A DNA stretch of 64,000 nucleotides from Qipengyuania flava (lineage in GTDB: Bacteria > Pseudomonadota > Alphaproteobacteria > Sphingomonadales > Sphingomonadaceae): contig NZ_CP080410.1 of the NCBI RefSeq assembly GCF_019448255.1, positions 558,001-622,000 of the forward strand, given 5' to 3'. A program made the position numbers and the translations under genes. Positions within the stretch are counted from its first letter, which is position 1. The number at the start of each line of letters is the position of its first letter. Positions 54,201 to 62,506 of this stretch are shown piece after piece. The notes under the pieces are model-generated. The model ran no database searches and was not told the DNA's origin. It saw only the letters and a program-made list of their open reading frames with translations.

Positions 54201-54367
54201 AGCGAGCCGCGAATGCCGCTGACGATGATCGTGTTCTCGTCATCCGCTTCCGGATCGTCGGTTTCCTGGGCCAGCGCCGGCGAGGCCGCCAGCAGGCCGA
54301 GCGTCGATGCGCTGGCCATGAGTGAGCGGCCCCAAACGGCGCGCGCGGTGCCTTTCCGCAAAGTCAT
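51221..54367 (-). CDS. TonB-dependent receptor (Caulobacter type)
   Basis: 1048 residues. Signal peptide (LGLLAASPALAQ), a TonB-box-like stretch DENTIIVSGIR, a plug (about 60-190: LPDRSVSEVLQRVPGVNV, SGVTIRGFPFVRSELNGRDV) and a 22-strand barrel ending in an aromatic residue (RFSFIIRASY). Length and plug match the Caulobacter-type group that imports sugars and glycans. It is followed by convergent terminator sequence, and a LacI-type palindrome lies upstream. Its neighbours are halogenase-family and sugar-oxidation genes, so the ligand is probably a carbohydrate or glycoside. Confidence 0.93.
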   Translation of the reverse strand: MTLRKGTARAVWGRSLMASASTLGLLAASPALAQETDDPEADDENTIIVSGIRGSLATSQDLKRDSDTVVDVVTAQDIGALPDRSVSEVLQRVPGVNVLRFAGPDDPDHFAVEGSGVTIRGFPFVRSELNGRDVFGANSAGVLGFEDVSPELLGSVVVFKNQTADLVEGGIAGTIDLRTRVPFDTNGQLIAFSAEANYGDFSKELTPTFSGLYSNVWDTSGGRFGLLLNAAYSELKSRADAVSIADYREADYGEGTVYVPGGGGVRSQEFERERLTLAGALQYESDDGRWIATAQFLRSDSELVWGENVTETTVDNSGSRDGLDPSDFVFDSDGVFQSGTITDNSHWRGPNGTAAYFPSTGGQQLALFREQYSKDVTSDFGFNLKFAPTDRLRFNFDAQYVDSKAEIVDLTVHGSFFAPIFIDASGSGVPVVRHVIPAGEPDTYYQDPSNFFLRSSMDHITENEADSLAFRGDVEYDFSEDGWLRSMRAGVRWSKQDSLLRQTDYNWGNISEVWTGRDIQGRSGGDFNSFESVVLLGGNPNPAIENAVGGLFNLYDFDGFFRRGSGSTGLSGGIPIYNGVATSNYGSWADAIEAIRAAAGGATGNGPYGGPYATLGNREGASESLIPGSVFFPSEVGNVDRETFSAYARLDWGHDFDSGAILSGNFGLRYVNTSRTVDTVLSIPAFDAIFSEARLCDPTAPERSDPGFTEPGICGEDLGALRSFFGSGRVATAPVKTDYDYWLPSFNAKLELNGGHVLRFAVSKTLSRPGVDQVFQRVRFDTLPDIVAADGSRSFGGFTAAGIGGSPSGNASLLPQTSWNLDLAWEWYFADAGSITLTGFYKSVNDYINFEPTLLEAEGFQVARNTLINADENASLKGFEIAYQQFYDFLPGVLSGLGLQFNYTYIDANGVEPVIDPALPAEDDIPVARFANDRGIFPRVSKHNVNLVGLYEKGDVQARLAYNWRSGFQLTPRDVIFPFASIYQPATGQLDASIFYSINENWKLGVQAVNLLDDITETEQTINEAGLRAPRNYFRNDRRFSFIIRASY

Positions 54368-54441
54368 GTATTTTCCCTCCCGTCGATCACCCCTTCATGA
54401 GGGGTTGTGATTCAGATCGTCCAGTATGTTCTGTCCTAAAA

Positions 54442-54457
54442 TTGGCAACGTTGTCAA
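54442..54457. promoter_or_regulatory. LacI-type operator upstream of the TonB-dependent receptor
   Basis: TTGGCAACGTTGTCAA, a 16-bp palindrome with one mismatch and the central CG typical of LacI-family sites. It lies 75 bases before the receptor start, between it and the halogenase operon. Sphingomonad and Caulobacter sugar receptors are commonly repressed by LacI regulators; no LacI gene is in the window. Confidence 0.6.
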
Positions 54458-54502
54458 CTCTGGTCTCGAACGGGCGCGAAACTGGTGCCCCTTTGCAACA
54501 GC

Positions 54503-56029
54503 CTAAGGCGGCGGGAGGCCCTCTGCCGCGCAGTTCTTGCGGATGAAGTCTTCGTGGGTCGGCATGCTTTCAACCGCATGCCGGATCGTGCCGCCGATCT
54601 GCTCGATGACCGAATCGATCCGCTCGATCGGCAATTTTGCGATCAGGGGATTCGCACCTTTGGCTTCGATCCCCTGGCCATGCATGACGGCCAGCCAGCT
54701 GGCGGTTCCGAAGACATCGCCCGTTTCCTCGTAGATCCGCCCCGACGCTTCGAACTGGGCGATGCGCCGCGCGAGATCGGGCGAGCGAGCAATGGTCTGG
54801 CAATGCCGCCAGAAGGGCGTGTCGTCGCGCCGCGTGGCGGTGTAGTGCAGGACGAGGAAATCGCGCACACGCTCGTACTCACGGTCCGTTCGTGCGTTGA
54901 ACGCGGCGATGTCTGCGGGGTTGAACCTTTTGTCCGGGAAATGGGTGAGCAAGCGGGCAAGGCTCGTCTGGATCAGATGGATACTGGTCGATTCCAGCGG
55001 CTCCATGAACCCGGCCGCGAGGCCGAGCGCCAGCACATTGCCGTTCCAGACGCGTTTGCGCTTGCCTGTCATGAAACGCAGCAGGCGCGGCTCCGCCAGG
55101 GCTTTCCCGTCGAGATTGCCGAGCAGCGTTTCGCGGGCCTTCTCATCGTCCAGGTATTCGCTGCAATAGACGTAGCCGTTGCCTGTCCGATGTTGCAGCG
55201 GGATGCGCCATTGCCACCCCGCTTCGCGCGCGGTGGCGCGTGTGTAGGGGATGGGAAACCCGTTGCTTTCGCTGGGCACGGCAAGCGCTCGGTCGCAAGG
55301 CAGGTGCTCACGCCAGTCTTCGTAACCCGTGGCGAGCGCCTGCTCGATAAGGAGGCCGCGAAAGCCCGAGCAATCGATGAAGAAATCGCCTTCGATGCGC
55401 TGTTCGTCTTCGAGCATGAGGGCCGCGACATGACCGCTTTCGCCATCCTGTTCGCCCCGCGCGACCTTACCTTCGATCCGCTCGACGCCCTTCGCTTCGG
55501 AGAACCGGCGAAGGAAGCGGGCGTAAAGGGCCGCGTCGAACTGGAAGGCATAATTGATCCCCGACAGCGCCGATTGCGGCCGGTCGGTCAGCGGGCGCAT
55601 GAACTTCCCGGCCTTCGCCGCTTCGACCATCAGCGCGTAGGAGAACAGGTCATCCTTCTTGCCGGCCAGCGCGCGGTGGATCCAGTATTGGTAGAACGGG
55701 ATCGCATCGAAATCCCTGCCAAAATCGCCAAAGGGGTGGATGTAGCTGTGGCCTTTCTCCAGCCAGTCCACGAACTCGATGCCCAGCTTGAAGGTCGCAT
55801 TGGTCTCGCGCACGAAGGTGTCTTCGTCGATGCCGAGCATGGCGTTGAAGCTGATGATCGGCGGGATGGTCGCCTCGCCCACGCCGACGGTCCCGATCTC
55901 TTCGGATTCCACCAGGGTGACCTTGGTCCGCGTGCCCTGCAGCACGTTGCCAAGCGCGGCCGCTGCCATCCAGCCTGCGGTCCCGCCACCAAGAATGACG
56001 ATCCGGTCGAGAAGGTGCGACTGGCTCAT
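54503..56029 (-). CDS. Tryptophan-halogenase family flavoprotein (last of the cluster)
   Basis: 508 residues, flavin-dependent halogenase fold. FAD motif ILGGGTAGWMAAAALG, catalytic-type Lys at about residue 81 in ATFKLGIEF, WxWxIP in GWQWRIPLQHRTGNGYVY, and the Glu in EPLESTSIHLIQ. So both residues that form and place the hypohalous-acid species are retained. The substrate is unknown; related members act on free indole-type rings. Last gene of the four-gene operon. The start overlaps the preceding stop. Confidence 0.92.
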   Translation of the reverse strand: MSQSHLLDRIVILGGGTAGWMAAAALGNVLQGTRTKVTLVESEEIGTVGVGEATIPPIISFNAMLGIDEDTFVRETNATFKLGIEFVDWLEKGHSYIHPFGDFGRDFDAIPFYQYWIHRALAGKKDDLFSYALMVEAAKAGKFMRPLTDRPQSALSGINYAFQFDAALYARFLRRFSEAKGVERIEGKVARGEQDGESGHVAALMLEDEQRIEGDFFIDCSGFRGLLIEQALATGYEDWREHLPCDRALAVPSESNGFPIPYTRATAREAGWQWRIPLQHRTGNGYVYCSEYLDDEKARETLLGNLDGKALAEPRLLRFMTGKRKRVWNGNVLALGLAAGFMEPLESTSIHLIQTSLARLLTHFPDKRFNPADIAAFNARTDREYERVRDFLVLHYTATRRDDTPFWRHCQTIARSPDLARRIAQFEASGRIYEETGDVFGTASWLAVMHGQGIEAKGANPLIAKLPIERIDSVIEQIGGTIRHAVESMPTHEDFIRKNCAAEGLPPP

Positions 56030-57546
56030 GCGCTGCGACCTTCCTCAAGCGATCCCTGGCGCGCCAGGAAGGCTTCGTGCGTGGGAAGCGCCGCAGCGGT
56101 CTTAGCCAGGACGCCCCGCATGTTGGCAAGGCTCCTGGAAAGATTGTCCTCGCTCAGCGCCTCGACCATGGGATTGTATCCTTCCGGCCCCCATCCCTGG
56201 CCTTCGGCTACGGCAAGCCAGCTGGTCAGGTCGAAGAGCTCCGCATCGTATTTGAAGAACCGCCCTGAACCCCGCAACAGCGCCAGCTTGCGCTCGAGCG
56301 ATGGCGGGACATCCATCGTGCGGACGTAGTCCCAGAAGGGCTCTCCCGATCGCCGGGTCGCCTTGTAGTGCAGGATCAGGAAATCGCGCACATGGGTGAA
56401 ATCGTCGCGCATCAGGCGGTTGTATTCCTCCCGCTCGACCGGGGCGTCGCGTGTTTGCGGGAAGAGCGAAACCAGCTTGGCGATGCCGGACTGGATCAAG
56501 TGGATACTGGTCGATTCCAGCGGTTCAAGGAAACCGGCAGAAAGCCCGATGGCAACGCAATTGCCCGACCAGAACGCGCGCCTGTGCCCGGTCGAAAAGC
56601 GCAGATGGTTGGGCTGGGACAGCTGCTCTCCTTCGAGGCTGGAGAGAAGGATGGCCTCGGCCTCGTCCGGACTCATGTGCTCATCGCAATAGACATGCCC
56701 GTTGCCGGTGCGGTGCTGGAGCGGGATGCGCCACTGCCAACCGGCAGGACGAGCGGTCGACCGGGTGTAAGGCTCGGGCGGTCCATCGCGCGAACACGCC
56801 ACCGCGACCGCACGGTTCGCGGGCAACCAATGGCTCCAGTCTTCGAAACCGGCTTCGAAAACGCCTTCGGCGAGCAGCGCGCGAAAGCCGGTGCAATCGA
56901 TGAAGAGATCGCCCTCGACACTCCGCTGCCCATCGAGGGTGAGCCCTGTCACGAGGCCGCTTTCCCCATCGCGCTCGACCGTCTCGATCCGGCCCTCCAT
57001 CCGCGTCGTCCCCCAGCCTTCGGCAAGGTTGCGCAAATAGGCGGCGTAGAGGCCGGCGTCGAAATGGAAAGCGTAGGCGAGCTTGCCGACTACCGGGCCG
57101 TGGTCGGGTTCGGGGCGGATGAACTTGCCGCCATAGGCGCACAGCGCGTTGAGCGAATAATCGCCAAGTCCATGCGGGTCGCCCAGCGCCTTCAGGCGGG
57201 TCCAGAAGTGGTGGAATTCGATCCCCTCAAGGTCGAAGCCATAAGTGCCGAACGGGTGGAAATAGCGCTCTCCCGGAGCACCCCAGTCGGCGAACTCGAT
57301 ACCCAGCTTGTAGGTCGCCTTCGTGGCGCGGACGAAAGCGTCCTCGTCGATCCCAAGCCGCTCGTTGAAGGTCCCGATGGGAGGAATGGTGGCCTCGCCG
57401 ACCCCTACGGTTCCGATGGCCTCGGACTCGACCAGCGTTACGCCGATGCCGGCGCGCTTGCAGAATTTCGAGAGGGCGGCGGCCGTCATCCATCCCGCCG
57501 TTCCACCACCTGCGATCACAACTTTGCGGATCTCTCCTGCCCTCAT
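56026..57546 (-). CDS. Tryptophan-halogenase family flavoprotein (third of the cluster)
   Basis: 506 residues. FAD motif IAGGGTAGWMTAAALS, Lys at about residue 80 in ATYKLGIEFADWG, WQWRIPLQHRTGNGHVY and FLEPLESTSIHLIQSG are all present, so an active halogenase is plausible. It shares roughly the same length and motif spacing as the flanking paralogues. ATG 57546 was chosen over an earlier start since it overlaps the preceding stop (ATGA) and puts the FAD motif at the normal place. Confidence 0.92.
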   Translation of the reverse strand: MRAGEIRKVVIAGGGTAGWMTAAALSKFCKRAGIGVTLVESEAIGTVGVGEATIPPIGTFNERLGIDEDAFVRATKATYKLGIEFADWGAPGERYFHPFGTYGFDLEGIEFHHFWTRLKALGDPHGLGDYSLNALCAYGGKFIRPEPDHGPVVGKLAYAFHFDAGLYAAYLRNLAEGWGTTRMEGRIETVERDGESGLVTGLTLDGQRSVEGDLFIDCTGFRALLAEGVFEAGFEDWSHWLPANRAVAVACSRDGPPEPYTRSTARPAGWQWRIPLQHRTGNGHVYCDEHMSPDEAEAILLSSLEGEQLSQPNHLRFSTGHRRAFWSGNCVAIGLSAGFLEPLESTSIHLIQSGIAKLVSLFPQTRDAPVEREEYNRLMRDDFTHVRDFLILHYKATRRSGEPFWDYVRTMDVPPSLERKLALLRGSGRFFKYDAELFDLTSWLAVAEGQGWGPEGYNPMVEALSEDNLSRSLANMRGVLAKTAAALPTHEAFLARQGSLEEGRSA

Positions 57547-58556
57547 GCGGCGATCCCCGGAGTCGAAAGCTGGCTCTTGAGCTGATCCAGCCAAGTCATC
57601 AGCTCACTTTCGGGCACGGCATCCGCCAGGCGATCATGGCGTCGGGGCATAAACCCGCGCGCCAGCAGGGCCGCCAGCCATTCGTGCAGGGCGAAAACCT
57701 CATAATCCTCCTGCGGAACGCGTCCGCAGGCCGAGAAGACGTCAATCTTGCGCCGCAAGGCTGGCCGGTCTGACCCGGCGTAGTCGGTATCGAACAGGAG
57801 CGCTTCCATATCGGCAATGCGCTCGGCCTCGGCTTGCGAGAGCCGGTTGAACTCGCGCTGTTCCGGTGGCGAGCTGTCAGGCCCGGCGGCCAGCGAAAGC
57901 CAGCGCTGCGCGCCAAGCAACGCGCTGCGGAAGGCGAGGCCCGGAATTTGATAGCCGCAGGCGAGATTAACGGTCTCTCCCTCCCAGCGTGTGAGACCGG
58001 GCTGCACCTGGCATGCGAAGGTTATGTCGGGCGAGACTGCCTGCGAAGCGTCTTCGAGCCGCGCGCCCAAGGCTTGCGCTCGCTCCCTCATTAGGTCGGC
58101 ATAGCGGCCATGCGCAGCGCAGATACCGGACGCGATGGGCATGCGCTGGGCTTGCGAGACGGAGAGGGTGCTACCTCTGCTCGCAAGCATCAGGGCCGGC
58201 GAGAACCTTTCGATACGGTCGGGCATGCCAAGGCTTTGCGCGCGCAGCCAGTGCTGGTGAAACTCGGCTCCCCCTCGCGCCGGCCCGTAACCATCGAAGG
58301 GCAGCTGCACACCCTCGATCTCGGTCGCAAAAGCAGCCCTCGCGCCAATCGCATCGAGCGCAGCGGCGTCGAGCCCGATCTCGGCGTGGAAGCGGTGGAA
58401 TTCGGGCCTTAGCAGGACGACCTGCGCCGGGTCTTCGACGCGCGAGGCCGCTATGGTGACCTCGGCGCCCGCGCCGGCAAGGCGCCGGGCGAGTTCTGCG
58501 CCCACGACCATCGGCATGGCCCCGAGGCCGGTCACGCGAATGCGGAACGGCTTCAT
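57543..58556 (-). CDS. Degenerate, shortened tryptophan-halogenase homologue
   Basis: 337 residues, 170 fewer than its neighbours. It aligns with them: FRIRVTGLGAMPMVVGAELA with the FAD region, AARAAFATEIEG with ATYKLGIEF, and AEFHQHWLRAQSLG with IEFHHFWTRLKALG. The C-terminal part ends in a helical tail (ALHEWLAALLARGFMP) matching the neighbours. The catalytic Lys is Ala (A77), the GGGTAGWM motif is replaced, and the WxWxIP and PLESTS segments are absent. The ORF is uninterrupted and overlaps both neighbours by ATGA, so it is kept as a translated gene, perhaps a structural subunit. Confidence 0.8.
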   Translation of the reverse strand: MKPFRIRVTGLGAMPMVVGAELARRLAGAGAEVTIAASRVEDPAQVVLLRPEFHRFHAEIGLDAAALDAIGARAAFATEIEGVQLPFDGYGPARGGAEFHQHWLRAQSLGMPDRIERFSPALMLASRGSTLSVSQAQRMPIASGICAAHGRYADLMRERAQALGARLEDASQAVSPDITFACQVQPGLTRWEGETVNLACGYQIPGLAFRSALLGAQRWLSLAAGPDSSPPEQREFNRLSQAEAERIADMEALLFDTDYAGSDRPALRRKIDVFSACGRVPQEDYEVFALHEWLAALLARGFMPRRHDRLADAVPESELMTWLDQLKSQLSTPGIAA

Positions 58557-60079
58557 GCAGCGCTCCGCCGATGAGTGTAGCTTTGCAGGTATTCCGCGTG
58601 ATCCGGCATGGAGGCCGCCGCCTTGGCTATGTGGTTCTTCAGCCCAGCAAGATGCTGGCGCACCTCTGCCGAAGGGAGCTGGTCGACACGCCAGTCATAA
58701 CTCTGCGGAAGCATACGCTGCCCGATCATCACCGCGACCCAGCTGGGTACGAGAAACAGCCCGTGGTCGTAGCGCGCCACATGCCCATGCGCGGTGAAGA
58801 GCTCGATCTTCTCCGCCAGCGAATCCGGCACCTGCATGGTGCGCATGTGGTTCCAGAACGCGGAATCGTCACGCTCCGTGGCGTGGTAGTGAAGGACGAG
58901 GAAATCGCGAATGCGCTCGAACTCGAGGTCCATCCGGCGGTTGTATTCCTCGCGCTCCACATGGTAACCGCCATGGCTTGGGAACAGCTCCAGAAGCTTC
59001 GTGATGCCTTCCTGGATCAGGTAGATGCTGGTCGATTCCAGCGGCTCCAGAAAACCGCCCGAAAGTCCGATGGCGACGCAATTGCCATTCCACAACTTGC
59101 GCCGTTTCCCCGTCGTGAACCGCAGCACGCGGGGGTCGGCCAGAGCGGCTCCATCGAGGTTGGTAAGCAGGCTCTCGCAGGCCTCCTCGTCATTGGTGAA
59201 AGCGCTTGCGTAGACATGACCGTTTCCGGTGCGATGCTGGAGCGGGATGCGCCAGCGCCATCCGGCGGTGTCGGCTGTGGCGCGCGTGAACGGAAGCAGC
59301 GGGCCACTGCTTTCGCACGGAACGGCGACGGCCCGATCGCAAGGTAGCCACTCGTCCCAGCGCTCGTATCCGGTCTCCAGGGTTTTCTCGATAAGCAGCC
59401 CGAAGAAGCCGGTGCAATCGACAAACAAATCACCCTCGATGCTGCGCCCGTCCTCGAGCGTGATCGAGCGGATCGTCCCTTGCTCCGGCTCGCGCTCGAC
59501 CGAGACGACCTTGCCTTCCACCCGTGTCACCCCGCGCGCTTCGGCGTGCCGGCGCATGAACGGCGCGTATTGGAGGGCGTCGAACTGGTAGGCGTAGCGG
59601 TAGGTGGAAAGGACCGAGCGCGGATCATCGCTTGGCGGCTGGAAGCGGCCCATCCGGCTGGCGATAACCGGAAGCGAATAGGAATCGAGCGGGCCCGTCT
59701 CCTCCACGTCGGCGAATTTCCGCCAGTACTGGTGGAAGGCGACGCCGTTGTTGGGCATTCCGAAATCACCGAAAGGGTGGATGTAGGAATCGCCCTTGCG
59801 GCCCCAGTCGACGAACTCGATGCCAAGCTTGAACGTCGCGCTGGTGGCGGCCATGAACTCGGCTTCGTCCACGCCGATCGTGTCGTTGAACTGCTTGATG
59901 TGGGGCAGGGTCGCTTCGCCCACGCCGACCACGCCGATGGCTTCGGATTCGACCAGAGTGATGCGCAGTCCGGTGGGGCCAAGCATGCTCGCCAGGCCCG
60001 CTGCCGTCATCCAACCGGCCGTCCCGCCGCCGACAACGACGACGTGATTAACGGGATCCGGATCTCCGCCTGCGCTCAC
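58553..60079 (-). CDS. Tryptophan-halogenase family flavoprotein (first of the cluster)
   Basis: 508 residues. VVVGGGTAGWMTAAGLAS, Lys at about residue 84 in ATFKLGIEFVDWG, WRWRIPLQHRTGNGHVY and FLEPLESTSIYLIQEG show a complete halogenase. The start is GTG 60079, with GAGGAGAG upstream. It is the first gene of the leftward operon and its stop overlaps the degenerate paralogue. It is divergent from the sugar dehydrogenase gene over 163 bases. Confidence 0.92.
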   Translation of the reverse strand: MSAGGDPDPVNHVVVVGGGTAGWMTAAGLASMLGPTGLRITLVESEAIGVVGVGEATLPHIKQFNDTIGVDEAEFMAATSATFKLGIEFVDWGRKGDSYIHPFGDFGMPNNGVAFHQYWRKFADVEETGPLDSYSLPVIASRMGRFQPPSDDPRSVLSTYRYAYQFDALQYAPFMRRHAEARGVTRVEGKVVSVEREPEQGTIRSITLEDGRSIEGDLFVDCTGFFGLLIEKTLETGYERWDEWLPCDRAVAVPCESSGPLLPFTRATADTAGWRWRIPLQHRTGNGHVYASAFTNDEEACESLLTNLDGAALADPRVLRFTTGKRRKLWNGNCVAIGLSGGFLEPLESTSIYLIQEGITKLLELFPSHGGYHVEREEYNRRMDLEFERIRDFLVLHYHATERDDSAFWNHMRTMQVPDSLAEKIELFTAHGHVARYDHGLFLVPSWVAVMIGQRMLPQSYDWRVDQLPSAEVRQHLAGLKNHIAKAAASMPDHAEYLQSYTHRRSAA

Positions 60080-60173
60080 GATTTCGCTCTCCTCCCGCGC
60101 CAGACAAGACTGTGCTATGCAGCCCTGTCAACGGCGGCGCTTGGCCTTTCCGCCCAATAATGCGAACGCTCTC

Positions 60174-60220
60174 TTGACGCTCTCTGCCGAAGGGCATACC
60201 AAATTGACAACGTAAGACAA
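60174..60220 (+). promoter_or_regulatory. Candidate promoter and LacI half-site of the sugar-oxidation operon
   Basis: TTGACG (60174-60179), 17-base spacer and TACCAA (60197-60202) could be -35 and -10. Just downstream, TTGACAACGT (60204-60213) repeats the left arm of the 54442 palindrome, but the right arm (AAGACAA) is poor. The region also serves the divergent halogenase operon. Weak call. Confidence 0.35.
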
Positions 60221-60242
60221 TAAGCAATCGAGGGAGGGGTGC

Positions 60243-61427
60243 TTGACAGCGGCGGGAGCCTTGCGTCTTGGGATGATTGGCGGCGGGCAGGGTGCGTTTA
60301 TTGGCGCCGTCCATCGGGCTGCTGCGCGACTCGACGGCGCGACACAGCTCGTATGCGGTGCGTTCAGCCGCAATCCCGAAAACGCGCGCACAACCGGGGC
60401 TGAGCTCCATCTCGATCCGGCGCGGTCCCATTCCGATGCCAGCGAACTCTTCGCAGCCGAAAGCGCGCTTGAGCACGGTGCGATGGAAGCGGCGGTTATC
60501 GTGACACCCAACGACAGCCACGTTCCCCTTGCGCTCGCTGCGGCAGGGGCGGGCTTCCATGTCCTGTCCGACAAACCGGCGGGGATTTCGCTTGCCGAGG
60601 TGGAAGAGCTCGCCGAGGCGCTGGAAGCCAGCGGCACGGCTTACGGGCTCACTCACACCTATCTTGGCTATCCGATGGTGTGGCAGGCACGGCACATCGT
60701 GCGCCAGCCCGGTTTCGGGCCCGTGCGCCGTATCCTCGTCGAATACACACAGGGTTGGCTTGCCTCCCAGGTGGAAGCCCAGGGCAGCCGGCAGGCGGAA
60801 TGGCGCACCGACCCGGCGCGTTCGGGACCGGCGGGCGCATTCGGTGACATTGGTAGCCACGCGCACAGCCTTGCGGAATTCATCGCGGATTCGCGCGTGG
60901 CCCGCGTCGCGGCCCGCCTGCGCAGCCATTTCGACGGGCGGCTGCTCGACGATGACGGCGAGGCGAGCTTCGAAATGGAATGCGGGGCGACCGGCGTGCT
61001 GGTTGCTAGTCAGGTCTGTGCCGGCGACGAGAACGATCTGACCATTCGCGTCTTTGGCGAAAACGCCGGGCTGGAGTGGCGCCAGATGGAATCGAACACG
61101 CTTGTCGAGAAGCGCGGCGACGGCAGCGTCCTCTGCCACCGCGCAGGCGTCGACAAGCCGCTGTGCGAGGAAGCGCTGGCGCGCTGCCGCCTGCCATCGG
61201 GGCATCCGGAAGGGTATTTCGAGGCGCTTGCCAACATCTACCGCGATTTTGCCGCGGCGATCCGTGCCGGCTCTTCACCCGCTGCCCACGGCGTGCCCGG
61301 CATTGCCGAGGCGTTGCGGGGCATGGCTTTCCTCGAGGCCTGCGTCGCGAGCGCGGCGAACGGCGGAGCCTGGACCGACATTGCCGAACCAAGCGCGGGG
61401 CCAGACCGGAAAGGATTGCTGTCATGA
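60243..61427 (+). CDS. Gfo/Idh/MocA family oxidoreductase
   Basis: 394 residues. The N-terminal Rossmann domain has LGMIGGGQGAFIGAVHR, and LSDKPAGISLAEVEEL matches the EKP cofactor motif. AFGDIGSHAHSLAEF gives the catalytic His region. These enzymes oxidise or reduce sugars or their 3-keto forms with NAD(P). The start is TTG 60243: GGAGGGG lies four bases upstream and no ATG or GTG fits. First gene of an operon with isomerase, MFS and a Tat protein; stop overlaps the isomerase ATG. Confidence 0.9.
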   Translation: MTAAGALRLGMIGGGQGAFIGAVHRAAARLDGATQLVCGAFSRNPENARTTGAELHLDPARSHSDASELFAAESALEHGAMEAAVIVTPNDSHVPLALAAAGAGFHVLSDKPAGISLAEVEELAEALEASGTAYGLTHTYLGYPMVWQARHIVRQPGFGPVRRILVEYTQGWLASQVEAQGSRQAEWRTDPARSGPAGAFGDIGSHAHSLAEFIADSRVARVAARLRSHFDGRLLDDDGEASFEMECGATGVLVASQVCAGDENDLTIRVFGENAGLEWRQMESNTLVEKRGDGSVLCHRAGVDKPLCEEALARCRLPSGHPEGYFEALANIYRDFAAAIRAGSSPAAHGVPGIAEALRGMAFLEACVASAANGGAWTDIAEPSAGPDRKGLLS

Positions 61428-62482
61428 AGGAAATCCGCGGACCCGCCATCTTCCTCGCCCAGTTCCTGCGTGACGAGCCGCCCTACGATCGGCTCGACAC
61501 GATCGCCGACTGGGTGGCATCGCTCGGATACAAGGGCATCCAGGTGCCCTCGAACGACGCGCGCTGCATCGACCTCGATCTGGCTGCCGAAAGCCAGGAC
61601 TATTGCGACGAACTAGCCGGCCGCTGCGCCGAGCGTGGTCTTGCGATCACGGAACTGTCCACGCATCTGCAGGGCCAGCTGGTTGCGGTGCATCCCGCCT
61701 ATGACGAGCTGTTCGACGCCTTCGCGCCGGCAGAGCTTCACGGGAAGCCTGCGGAACGCCAGGCTTGGGCGGTCGAGCAGATGGAGAAGGCGGCGATCGC
61801 TTCGCGTCGCCTTGGCCTGAAAGCCTGCGCGAGCTTCTCCGGCGCGCTCATGTGGCACTTGGTCTATCCATGGCCGCAGCGCCCGGCGGGGCTCGTCGAA
61901 GCGGGCTTTGCCGAGCTTGCCAAGCGCTGGCGCCCGATCCTCGATGTTTACGAGGACAACGGCATCGACGTCGCCTTCGAAATCCATCCGGGCGAGGACC
62001 TCCACGATGGCGCGAGCTTCGAGACCTTCCTCGAGGCTGTCGATTTCCATCCGCGCGCGAACATTCTCTACGATCCGAGCCACTTCGTCCTGCAGCAGCT
62101 CGATTACCTTGGCTTCATCGACCGGTACCACGAGCGGATAAAGGCCTTCCATGTGAAGGATGCCGAATTCCGTCCCGACGCCCGCACCGGCGTTTACGGC
62201 GGCTACCGCGACTGGGCCGAACGTGCGGGCCGGTTCCGCTCGCTCGGCGATGGCCAGGTCGATTTCCGGCAGATCTTCAGCAAGCTCACCCACTACGGAT
62301 TCGACGGCTGGGCGGTGCTGGAGTGGGAATGCTGCTTCAAGCATCCCGAACAGGGCGCGGCCGAAGGCGCCCCGTTCATTGCCGATCACATCATTCGCCC
62401 GACGCCCTACGCCTTCGACGATTTCGCCGGCGGCTCCGAGGACGAGGGAAAGATCGCCCGCGCGCTCGGCATAGAGAACTGA
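61424..62482 (+). CDS. Sugar phosphate isomerase/epimerase family TIM-barrel protein
   Basis: 352 residues, xylose-isomerase-like TIM barrel. Metal ligands are suggested by FEIHPGED, NILYDPSHF, AFHVKDAEF and AVLEWECCF, in that order. It likely isomerises or epimerises the sugar handled by the neighbouring dehydrogenase; such pairs act on 3-keto-sugars or inositol. ATG 61424 overlaps the previous stop. The MFS gene starts 24 bases later. Confidence 0.88.
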   Translation: MKEIRGPAIFLAQFLRDEPPYDRLDTIADWVASLGYKGIQVPSNDARCIDLDLAAESQDYCDELAGRCAERGLAITELSTHLQGQLVAVHPAYDELFDAFAPAELHGKPAERQAWAVEQMEKAAIASRRLGLKACASFSGALMWHLVYPWPQRPAGLVEAGFAELAKRWRPILDVYEDNGIDVAFEIHPGEDLHDGASFETFLEAVDFHPRANILYDPSHFVLQQLDYLGFIDRYHERIKAFHVKDAEFRPDARTGVYGGYRDWAERAGRFRSLGDGQVDFRQIFSKLTHYGFDGWAVLEWECCFKHPEQGAAEGAPFIADHIIRPTPYAFDDFAGGSEDEGKIARALGIEN

Positions 62483-62506
62483 CCGCTGGGCCGGGGAGAG
62501 GGAATT

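Noticed and set aside
51215..54325. Open frame of over 1000 codons on the plus strand
   Set aside because: Exactly antisense to the TonB-dependent receptor. The product is compositionally odd and has no family features; an artefact of high GC codon use.
57543..58556. Pseudogene call for the degenerate halogenase
   Set aside because: The frame is intact, starts and stops overlap both neighbours, and coding composition is normal, so it is listed as a gene.
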